6,796 bases of DNA. Origin: Beijerinckiaceae bacterium (GTDB lineage Bacteria; Pseudomonadota; Alphaproteobacteria; Rhizobiales; Beijerinckiaceae). The notes beneath the pieces were generated by a model that was not told the origin of the DNA, ran no database searches, and saw nothing but the letters and a program-made list of their open reading frames with translations. Location: NCBI GenBank assembly GCA_947380915.1, contig CANCSY010000171.1, forward strand, positions 1 through 6,796, written 5' to 3'. Shown here piece after piece: positions 1 to 5,083 of this stretch. A program made the translations under genes and the position numbers. Numbering within the stretch: position 1 is the stretch's first letter; each line of letters begins with the position of its first letter.

Positions 1-62
1 AGGCCGCAACCGGGGGCGCCTTCGCGAAGGCCGAGGGCTGCGAGATCGCTGGGCGAGGTCAT
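1..62 (-). CDS. 5' end of an unidentified gene (partial, runs off left edge)
   Basis: An ATG at 62-60 on the minus strand opens a frame that stays open to the window edge, giving about 20 residues that begin MTSPSDLAALGL. An AGGAG ribosome binding site lies about 9 bases upstream of the ATG, in the gap after the epimerase stop codon. It sits 49 bases downstream of the aldose epimerase-like gene on the same strand, with no obvious terminator between, so the two may be cotranscribed. The visible residues contain no motif I recognise, and I assign no function. The start is supported by the ribosome binding site and the spacing. The existence of the gene is moderately sure. Confidence 0.5.
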   Translation of the reverse strand, partial: MTSPSDLAALGLREGAPGCG

Positions 63-111
63 TTGGCTGGCTCCTGTTGGACTTCGTTCTTCTGGCAGAT
101 GCGCGGCTGAG

Positions 112-978
112 TCACAAGAATGCGTAGCGCACTCTGTGGCGCCCCTCTCCGCCCGGCGGCAGAATGATCATGGAGGGCTTGTCGAAGAGGTCGCCTTCGA
201 AACCCTCGGGATCGCCATGGCCAGTCCAGGTTTCGAGGCACAGGAAGGGCGCGCCAGGCTTCGACCAGACCACCAGATGGGGGAACCCCTCCCAATCCAT
301 CCGCAGCCGCGCCGAAGGCCCTTCGAAGGTCAGGCCACTGCTGGCGGCGTCGAGGAAGCACAGGGCTTCGCGGGCAAAGAGCGCCTCGTCGAGAGGGAGC
401 GTGCGGCCTTCGACGGGAACCGGGCGCGTCTGCTGCGAGAAGAGCCCGCCCGGCGCGATGACCGGAACTTCCGCGCGCTCGGGCGCGTCGAAAACCAGCC
501 GATGAACGGCCTTGTCGCCACCCGCCAGCGGCCAGCGGAAGCCCGGATGCAGGCCGAAGGCATAGGGCATGGGGGCGTCGCCGATGTTGCGGACGAGGCC
601 CGAGACATCGATGGCGGAGCCGTCCAGCCGGTAGGTGACCTCCAGCGTGAAGGGGAAGGGATATTGCGCCAGCGTGGCCGCGCACTGGGTCAGCCGCAGG
701 GTGATATGGTCAGCGCCCTGCCCCACGACCTCGAAAGCCTCGCTCATGGCGAAGCCATGCAGGCCCAGCGGAAAGGTCTCGCCCCCCACCCGCGCCACGC
801 CCCCGCGCGTCCAGCCGCAAACGGGGAACAGCACGGGCGCGGTGCGGTCCCAATGGACGCCATCGGGCGCCCAGAGCAACTCGCGGCCGTCCACAGACCA
901 GCCGAGCCATTCGGCGCCCTGGCGGGAAATGCGTGCGCGAGAGGCGCCGCTTGTGAGTTCGATGAAATCCTTGTTCAT
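112..978 (-). CDS. Aldose 1-epimerase family protein (galactose mutarotase-like, LacX-type)
   Basis: A 288-residue protein of the galactose-mutarotase beta-sandwich superfamily. These enzymes interconvert alpha and beta anomers of hexoses or act on related sugars in the cytoplasm, and no signal peptide is visible here. Recognisable family landmarks are LHGFA with His74, GLHPGFRWP with His144, and CLETWTGHGDP with Glu249. By comparison with GalM enzymes, the two His and the Glu correspond to the residues that protonate the ring oxygen and deprotonate the anomeric hydroxyl, so the protein looks catalytically competent. The length fits the shorter LacX-like branch rather than the roughly 340-residue classical GalM. 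The ATG at 978 begins a good N-terminus (MNKDFIELTSG), though its ribosome binding site is weak. The gene diverges from the hydrolase at 1064, and the next minus-strand gene starts 49 bases after its stop. The true sugar substrate cannot be read from the sequence. Confidence 0.9.
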   Translation of the reverse strand: MNKDFIELTSGASRARISRQGAEWLGWSVDGRELLWAPDGVHWDRTAPVLFPVCGWTRGGVARVGGETFPLGLHGFAMSEAFEVVGQGADHITLRLTQCAATLAQYPFPFTLEVTYRLDGSAIDVSGLVRNIGDAPMPYAFGLHPGFRWPLAGGDKAVHRLVFDAPERAEVPVIAPGGLFSQQTRPVPVEGRTLPLDEALFAREALCFLDAASSGLTFEGPSARLRMDWEGFPHLVVWSKPGAPFLCLETWTGHGDPEGFEGDLFDKPSMIILPPGGEGRHRVRYAFL

Positions 979-984
979 GGACCC

Positions 985-1012
985 AGTTCAGGCAGCTTTG
1001 CGCCTCTGTCAA
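985..1012 (-). promoter_or_regulatory. Weak candidate promoter for the epimerase gene
   Basis: The 85-base divergent gap between the epimerase and hydrolase genes contains a perfect TTGACA on the minus strand (1012-1007). After 16 bases comes TGAACT (990-985), a poor -10. The start site would then fall within a few bases of the ATG at 978, giving an almost leaderless message, which would fit the lack of a good ribosome binding site. No convincing pair was found for the plus-strand hydrolase. Confidence 0.22.
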
Positions 1013-1063
1013 CCATCCGCGCCCTGCGCTATGGTCCGCGCAGATTTCGGAGAACCTGACACC

Positions 1064-2059
1064 ATGACCACAGAGCTTCACAACCCCGCCCGCCGCGCCT
1101 TCGTCACCGGCGCCGCCGTCGCCGCCGCTGGCGTGACCATGGCCCCCGCCGCGCAGGCCGCCGAGCCCAAATTCGTCGGCGAGGAACATTGGGCCCAGAA
1201 GGGCGATGTGAAGCTCTATCTGTGGCGCAAGCGCCTCGATGACGGCGTCGCCAACAAGCCGGTCTTCTTCATCGTCCACGGCTCGTCCTTTTCGGGACGC
1301 GGCGGCTATGACCTGCAAGTGCCCGGCAAGCCGAATTACTCCTTCATGGAGGAGTTCGCACGGCAGGGTTACGACGTCTGGGCCCTGGATCATGAGAACT
1401 ACGGCAAGTCCTCGCGCAACACGGGCGTCAACTCCAACATCATGACGGGCGTCGCCGACATCGAGGCGGCCATGCCGGTGGTGGAGAAAGTGACGGGTCA
1501 GAAGACCTTCAAATTCATGGGCCAGTCGTCGGGCGCGATCCGCGCGGGCGTCTTCACCATGCGCCATCCCGAGCGCGTGGAGCGCCTGATCCTCGACGCC
1601 TTCACCTGGACCGGCGAAGGCGCGGTGGAGATCATGCGCCGCCGCGAGCAGGTGGAGAACTACAAGGCCAACACCAACCGCAAGATGGATCTGGCGACCT
1701 TCATGGGCATCTTCACCCGCGACGATCCCACCACCTTCGAGAAGGAAGTGCCTGCGGCGCTGGCGGCTTACGAAATGGCGCTGGGGGACACCGCGCCCAG
1801 CGGCTCCTATATCGACATGGCCATCAACATGCCCATGGTCGACCCCACCAAGATCCCCTGCCCCGTGCTGATCACCCGCGCGGAGACCGACGGCAACGCC
1901 ACCGACGCCGAGCTGATCGAATTCTTCGGCAAGCTGCCCAGCAAGGACAAGCAATTCGTGATGATGCGCGGCATCGCCCATGTGGCAGTGCTGGGCCTCA
2001 ACCGCCATCGCGTCTGGCACGCGATGCGGGAGTTTCTGACCATGCCCGGGCTGGTGTGA
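1064..2059 (+). CDS. Alpha/beta hydrolase with a twin-arginine (Tat) signal peptide
   Basis: A 331-residue serine hydrolase predicted to be exported folded to the periplasm. The N-terminus has the twin-arginine pair Arg10-Arg11 in an RRAFVTG context, then an Ala/Val-rich hydrophobic stretch (about 14-30) and an AQA-A cleavage site near residue 32. The alpha/beta hydrolase fold follows: an oxyanion-loop HG at 72-73, the nucleophile elbow GQSSG at 153-157 with Ser155, a likely acid (Glu274 or Asp276) in the ITRAETDGN segment, and His306 in RGIAHV. The family includes esterases, lactonases and C-C hydrolases, and the substrate is not decided by these motifs. The ATG at 1064 is chosen because a GGAG motif lies 11 bases upstream and the Tat signal begins there. 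The frame is open further upstream to about 635, but that part overlaps the epimerase on the other strand and would bury the signal peptide. The gene stands alone, with the repeat-bearing convergent region after its stop. Confidence 0.9.
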   Translation: MTTELHNPARRAFVTGAAVAAAGVTMAPAAQAAEPKFVGEEHWAQKGDVKLYLWRKRLDDGVANKPVFFIVHGSSFSGRGGYDLQVPGKPNYSFMEEFARQGYDVWALDHENYGKSSRNTGVNSNIMTGVADIEAAMPVVEKVTGQKTFKFMGQSSGAIRAGVFTMRHPERVERLILDAFTWTGEGAVEIMRRREQVENYKANTNRKMDLATFMGIFTRDDPTTFEKEVPAALAAYEMALGDTAPSGSYIDMAINMPMVDPTKIPCPVLITRAETDGNATDAELIEFFGKLPSKDKQFVMMRGIAHVAVLGLNRHRVWHAMREFLTMPGLV

Positions 2060-2066
2060 GGGAGTT

Positions 2067-2129
2067 CGGCAGTCGGCAGTCGGCAGTCGGCAGTCGGCAG
2101 TCGGCAGTCGGCAGTCGGCAGTCGGCAGT
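2067..2129 (+). repeat. Tandem heptamer array, nine perfect copies of CGGCAGT
   Basis: Nine uninterrupted, identical 7-base units begin 8 bases after the hydrolase stop codon. The array is noncoding: because 7 is not a multiple of 3, reading through it gives artificial seven-residue peptide repeats in every frame. The perfect identity of all nine units suggests recent expansion by replication slippage or active homogenisation. A related degenerate array lies in the opposite orientation at 2191-2218. Confidence 0.97.
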
Positions 2130-2218
2130 GAAGGTTTTTGAATCAGTGACTTGCTGTCAAGATCAATCTTCCCGAACGTCAAACTTTCACGACTGCCGAC
2201 TGCCTAATGCTGACTGCC
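2103..2218. other. Long imperfect inverted repeat / predicted hairpin between convergent genes
   Basis: Pairing worked out base by base: 2103-2109 with 2218-2212 (7 pairs), then a poorly matched heptad, then 2117-2129 with 2204-2192 (13 perfect pairs), a three-base bulge (2189-2191), and 2130-2137 with 2188-2181 (8 pairs including one G-U). The loop is 2138-2180, about 43 bases and AT-richer than its surroundings. It contains a small AAGAT-CA-ATCTT palindrome at 2159-2170. The structure sits between two stop codons pointing at each other, so it could end or protect both transcripts. Neither arm is followed by a U-tract, so it is not a classical intrinsic terminator. Folding was judged by eye only. 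Confidence 0.6.
2191..2218 (-). repeat. Short degenerate heptamer array, inverted relative to the 2067-2129 array
   Basis: On the plus strand this reads GACTGCC, GACTGCC, TAATGCT, GACTGCC: four heptads in phase, three perfect and one diverged. GACTGCC is the reverse complement of GGCAGTC, the unit of the left-hand array. The array ends one base beyond the stop codon (2222-2220) of the convergent FMN reductase gene, mirroring the left array just past the hydrolase stop. The two arrays can therefore pair with each other in a transcript from either direction. Confidence 0.9.
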
Positions 2219-2219
2219 C

Positions 2220-2786
2220 CTATCCCCGCTTTCCCCGCCCTTGCACCAGACAGACCTCGTCGAGCAGGGACTCGATCAGCGTCATGGCCCGGCGGATCTG
2301 GGTCTCGTCCACCACCTTTCCATCGACGACGCATTTCTGGGTGCCGCCGATGGAGACCTCCCGGCCGGGCGCGATGCGTGCGAGGCAGGAGAGGAACATC
2401 TTGTGAAGATCGCCCTGGGCGCGGGCGCCGCCCAGCGGGCTCTCGGAGGTGGTGATGATCGCCACGCCCTTGTCCACCAGCACCGAGGCGTAGCCGGGCC
2501 GCGAGACCCAGTCGATGGCGTTCTTGATGACGCCGGACATGCCGTGGTTGTACTCGGGCGAGACGACGATCATGCCGTCGCAAGCTTCCACCGCATCGCG
2601 CAAGGCGCGCACAGGCGCAGGCAGATCCGCTTCCAGATCCTGATTGTACATGGGGATGTCGGCGAGATCGAAGATGGTGACCTCGACATCGTCAGGCGTC
2701 TTTTCGGCCAGCGTGCGCAGGATCGCCTTGGACACGGAAACGCGGCGAAGGCTGCCGGCGAGTCCCAATATCTTGAACATCTTCAT
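2220..2786 (-). CDS. NADPH-dependent FMN/quinone reductase (flavodoxin-like fold)
   Basis: A 188-residue cytoplasmic flavoprotein of the NADPH-dependent FMN reductase family (relatives include ChrR, AzoB-type and YieF-type enzymes). These enzymes pass two electrons from NAD(P)H through bound FMN to quinones, azo dyes, chromate or free flavin. Landmarks: a first beta strand and phosphate loop, KILGLAGSLRR (5-15), with the following Ser residues, and the diagnostic SPEYNHGMSGVIKNAIDW segment (76-93), in which SPEYN contacts the flavin and the rest forms the following helix. Length is typical and the fold looks complete. Two ATGs are possible, at 2786 and 2780 (MKMFKI or MFKI). A GGGGAG ribosome binding site is within reach of both, with better spacing for 2780. 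A candidate promoter lies at 2838-2810. The gene diverges from the binding protein genes, so it may share regulation with them. The physiological acceptor is unknown. Confidence 0.92.
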   Translation of the reverse strand: MKMFKILGLAGSLRRVSVSKAILRTLAEKTPDDVEVTIFDLADIPMYNQDLEADLPAPVRALRDAVEACDGMIVVSPEYNHGMSGVIKNAIDWVSRPGYASVLVDKGVAIITTSESPLGGARAQGDLHKMFLSCLARIAPGREVSIGGTQKCVVDGKVVDETQIRRAMTLIESLLDEVCLVQGRGKRG

Positions 2787-2809
2787 CTCTCCCCTGATCT
2801 GATGGGCGA

Positions 2810-2838
2810 GCTATAGGGGCTCCCCCCGCGAAGGTCCA
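2810..2838 (-). promoter_or_regulatory. Candidate sigma70-like promoter for the FMN reductase gene
   Basis: On the minus strand, TGGACC (2838-2833; four of six matches to TTGACA) is followed after exactly 17 bases by TATAGC (2815-2810; four of six matches to TATAAT). Transcription would start near 2803, leaving a leader of about 17 bases that carries the GGGGAG ribosome binding site. This rests on motif and spacing only. Chance matches of this quality are not rare. Confidence 0.4.
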
Positions 2839-2844
2839 GCCGGG

Positions 2845-2873
2845 TTGCGGGCGCGGCGCCGCGCGCCTAGACT
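2845..2873 (+). promoter_or_regulatory. Candidate sigma70-like promoter for the binding protein/dioxygenase block
   Basis: TTGCGG (2845-2850) and TAGACT (2868-2873) are separated by 17 bases, with three and four matches to the -35 and -10 consensus. The predicted start near 2880 lies just ahead of the GGGAGGA ribosome binding site at 2884-2890, which fits a short leader and the GTG start at 2897. The spacer holds a 14-base perfect palindrome, described separately. Confidence 0.38.
2851..2864. promoter_or_regulatory. 14-base perfect palindrome, possible operator
   Basis: GCGCGGC followed directly by GCCGCGC is a perfect two-fold symmetric sequence. It lies exactly in the spacer between the candidate -35 and -10 of the plus-strand promoter and upstream of the divergent FMN reductase promoter. 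A dimeric repressor bound here could control one or both genes. In DNA this rich in G and C, such palindromes can arise by chance, and no regulator gene is in the window to pair it with. Confidence 0.3.
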
Positions 2874-2883
2874 TGCCAAAAAT

Positions 2884-2890
2884 GGGAGGA
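2884..2890 (+). promoter_or_regulatory. Ribosome binding site that decides the GTG start of the first binding protein
   Basis: GGGAGGA lies six bases ahead of GTG at 2897. The same GGGAGGACG string stands ahead of the second binding protein (4033-4041), where the start is an unambiguous ATG. This argues against the earlier in-frame TTG at 2873 and ATG at 2882, which precede or overlap the ribosome binding site. Confidence 0.8.
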
Positions 2891-2896
2891 CGTCTC

Positions 2897-3922
2897 GTGA
2901 TATTTTCAGCCCTGCGCCTGCTGCGCGCCGCTCTTTGCTTCACCTGGCTGCCGGGCGCAGCCTTTGCGCAAACCGCCCCCTGGATGTCGCCGGACCTGCT
3001 TGCAGCCGCAAGAACGGAAGGCGCCGTCACCATCTATTCCTCGGTCAATGAAGCCGAGGGCCTGCCCATGTGGAAGATCTTCGAGGACGCGACGGGGATC
3101 AAGGTGACTTTCGTGCGCGCCTCGGATGTGGCGCTGAATGCGCGCATCGCCATCGAGCATCGCGCCCAGCAGCGGAGCTGGGATCTCAACATCACCACCG
3201 CCGTCAGCCAGTTGCCGCCGGAGGTGCTGGCGCCCTTCGATCCCCCGGAGGCGGCGTCGCTCGACCCATCCGCCCGCGCGAAGGATCGGCGCTGGTACGC
3301 CTCGTCAGCCAATTACAACACGCCCGCCTACAATACGAAGCTCGTGGCGGCGGCGGACCTGCCGAAAAGCTTCGAGGACTTCGGCGCGCGCAAGGAATGG
3401 CGCGGGCGCGTGGCCATCGACGGCGCCGACATTCAATGGCTCTCGGCCATGTTCCAGCATTACGGCGAGGATAAAGCGCGCAAGATGCTGCGCGACCTGA
3501 TCGGCGCAGCCCAGCCTGTGGTGGTGGATGGGCATCTGGCGCTGGCGCGGTCGCTGGGCGCGGGCGAATATATGCTTGCCCTGAACAATTTCACCAACCT
3601 GACCTATAACGTGGCCTCTTCCGGGGCGCCGACGGATATTTTCGCCCTCGACCCCGTGGCGGTCTTCATGGTGCAGGTGGGGGTGAGCGCCCAGGCGCCC
3701 CATCCCAACGCCGCCCGCCTCGCCGCCAATTTCGCCATCAGCCAGGAGGCGCAGGCCTTTGGCGCGAAATTCGGCCGGATCCCCGTGCGCGCCGATGTGA
3801 CGCCCAACCCGCCCGACGCCATAAGCCGCCTGAAGGGGCGCGCCATCGTCCCCGTGGTCTTTGGCCCCGAGGACGAGCGCAAATGGAAGCGCCAGTTCGA
3901 CGAGCTGTTCCGCCCGCGTTGA
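2897..3922 (+). CDS. Periplasmic ABC transporter substrate-binding protein (Fe3+/thiamine/phosphonate-type), first of a tandem pair
   Basis: With the GTG start the protein has 341 residues. It opens with a Sec signal peptide (MIFSALRLLRAALCF, then LPGAAFA) cleaved near Ala24, so the mature protein is periplasmic. The mature part is a type-2 periplasmic binding fold of the COG1840 type: TIYSSVNEAEGLPMW (45-59) forms the first strand and loop, ANYNTPAYNTKLV (138-150) is the first hinge region, then VVVDGHLALARSLGAGEY (208-225) and GRIPVRADV (293-301). Where FbpA-type ferric-binding proteins carry two adjacent tyrosines, I see NNFTNL (230-235), so iron coordination in the FbpA manner looks unlikely (alignment by eye). 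The downstream gene at 4043 is a paralogue, a little under half identical by eye. No permease or ATPase gene is in the window, so it may use a transporter encoded elsewhere or act as a sensor. The ligand is unknown. It begins the plus-strand block that ends at the 6014 terminator. Confidence 0.9.
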   Translation: MIFSALRLLRAALCFTWLPGAAFAQTAPWMSPDLLAAARTEGAVTIYSSVNEAEGLPMWKIFEDATGIKVTFVRASDVALNARIAIEHRAQQRSWDLNITTAVSQLPPEVLAPFDPPEAASLDPSARAKDRRWYASSANYNTPAYNTKLVAAADLPKSFEDFGARKEWRGRVAIDGADIQWLSAMFQHYGEDKARKMLRDLIGAAQPVVVDGHLALARSLGAGEYMLALNNFTNLTYNVASSGAPTDIFALDPVAVFMVQVGVSAQAPHPNAARLAANFAISQEAQAFGAKFGRIPVRADVTPNPPDAISRLKGRAIVPVVFGPEDERKWKRQFDELFRPR

Positions 3923-4042
3923 AATTGGACGGCGGCTGCGGCGGGGCTTAGTGTAGTGTCAAACGAATACCGGATGTTTCGCCGATTTGATGTCGGCCGC
4001 CATAAACAGACAAACCGAGAATCGACATAAAAGGGAGGACGC

Positions 4043-5062
4043 ATGTTCCGCACAATCACCGCCGCGCTGACCATCTCATTGGCCGCGAGCGCCGCCATGG
4101 CGCAGACCGCCGCGCCTTCATGGGCGACGCCGGATCTTCTCGAAGGCGTGAAGGCGGAGGGGTCGCTGAACGTTTATTCCTCCGTCAATGAACAGGAGGG
4201 CCTGCCCCTGTGGCAGGATTTCGAAAAAGCGACGGGCGTGAAGGTCAACTACACCCGTGGCAATGACGCCGCCCTCACCTCGAAAATCCAGATCGAAGCG
4301 CGCACCGGGCAACAAAGCTGGGATGTGCTGGTGACGACATCGGTCACCCGCCTGCCCGCCGCCGTCCGCGCGCAACTCGACCTGCCCGAGGCCGCCGCCA
4401 TCCCCGCCCAGATGCGTGACCCCGAGAGGCGCTGGTTTGGCGTCTACGCCAATTACAATACGCCCGCCTACAACACCAATCTGGTGAAGCTCGACAAGCC
4501 GCCGAAGGATTTCGAGGAGTTCCTGACCCACAAGGAATGGATCGGCAAGGTCGGCATCGACGGGCATGAGTTTCCTTGGACCCGATCCATCATCGATCAT
4601 TATGGTCCGGAAAAGGGCGACTGGCTGCTGAAGCAATTCTTCACCGAGTTCAAACCCACCCCCGTCGACGGCCATCTGGCGCTGGCCCGCGCGGTGGCGG
4701 CCGGCGAATATGCGGTCACCGTCAGCAACTATGTCAATCTGACCAACAATCTGAAAATGACCGATAGCCCGACCGATTATTGGGGCCAGTCTCCGGTCGC
4801 CATTCTGCTGGGCCAGGTGGCGGTGAACCCCAAGGCGCCGCACCCCAAGGCGTCGCGCATCGCCGCCAACTATCTTCTGAGCAAGGAGGGCCAGACGACC
4901 GTTGCGAAATATGGCCGCCTGCCCGTGCGCCCGAATGTGACGCCGACCCCCGCCGACGCGATCAGCAAGCTGGGCGACGTCAAGCTGATGCCGCTCGATT
5001 TCTCGCCGGAGGAAGAAAAACTCTGGCAAAAGCGCTTCCAGGATTATCTGCGCGGGCAATAG
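4043..5062 (+). CDS. Periplasmic ABC transporter substrate-binding protein (Fe3+/thiamine/phosphonate-type), second of a tandem pair
   Basis: A 339-residue protein with a clear Sec signal peptide (MFRTITAALTISLAASAAMA, cleaved after Ala20 before QTAAP). The fold is the same as its upstream neighbour: LNVYSSVNEQEGLPLW (42-57), ANYNTPAYNTNLV (136-148), PVDGHLALARAVAAGEY (207-223), GRLPVRPNV (291-299) and a charged C-terminus. The segment matching the twin-tyrosine site of ferric-binding proteins is SNYVNL (228-233), with only one tyrosine. The ATG follows GGGAGGA by three bases of spacing. The 120-base gap from the first binding protein holds no gene and only a weak five-pair hairpin (GCCGA/TCGGC, 3981-3997) without a U-tract; I see no convincing promoter in it. 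The VOC dioxygenase starts 21 bases after its stop, so these two are almost certainly cotranscribed. That links the ligand to ring-cleavage chemistry. Ligand and partner permease remain unknown. Confidence 0.92.
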   Translation: MFRTITAALTISLAASAAMAQTAAPSWATPDLLEGVKAEGSLNVYSSVNEQEGLPLWQDFEKATGVKVNYTRGNDAALTSKIQIEARTGQQSWDVLVTTSVTRLPAAVRAQLDLPEAAAIPAQMRDPERRWFGVYANYNTPAYNTNLVKLDKPPKDFEEFLTHKEWIGKVGIDGHEFPWTRSIIDHYGPEKGDWLLKQFFTEFKPTPVDGHLALARAVAAGEYAVTVSNYVNLTNNLKMTDSPTDYWGQSPVAILLGQVAVNPKAPHPKASRIAANYLLSKEGQTTVAKYGRLPVRPNVTPTPADAISKLGDVKLMPLDFSPEEEKLWQKRFQDYLRGQ

Positions 5063-5083
5063 CCCCAACCCAAGGAGCCCCCC

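Noticed and set aside
1007..1035. Plus-strand promoter for the hydrolase (TGTCAA, 17 bases, TATGGT)
   Set aside because: The -10 is passable but the -35 matches the consensus at only two positions, so it was not counted as a feature.
136..1059. Plus-strand open frame opposite the epimerase (307 codons)
   Set aside because: It is antisense to a gene with intact catalytic residues, and its own product is Arg/Gly/Ala-rich with no motif.
635..1063. N-terminal extension of the hydrolase frame upstream of the ATG at 1064
   Set aside because: It overlaps the epimerase gene on the other strand, would bury the Tat signal in the middle of the protein, and has no ribosome binding site. The GGAG site and the signal peptide both point to 1064.
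710..2182. Long open frame on the minus strand across the hydrolase gene (490 codons)
   Set aside because: It is a shadow of the hydrolase in high-GC DNA: low-complexity His/Gly/Ala-rich composition, no family motif, and it begins in the heptamer arrays and runs into the epimerase in the wrong frame.
2067..2218. CRISPR array
   Set aside because: Units are 7 bases, contiguous and without spacers, and no cas genes are present.
2056..2406. Peptide with seven-residue repeats (SRQSAVG) encoded through the heptamer array
   Set aside because: A 7-base repeat read in triplets always yields a seven-residue repeat. The frame then runs antisense into the FMN reductase. No ribosome binding site.
2926..2940. 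Lipoprotein signal (lipobox) in the first binding protein around Cys14
   Set aside because: The residues before the cysteine (RAALC) do not fit the lipobox, and a good signal peptidase I site (AFA-Q) follows.
3981..3997. Terminator between the two binding protein genes
   Set aside because: Only a five-pair stem with a seven-base loop and no U-tract. At most a weak structure.
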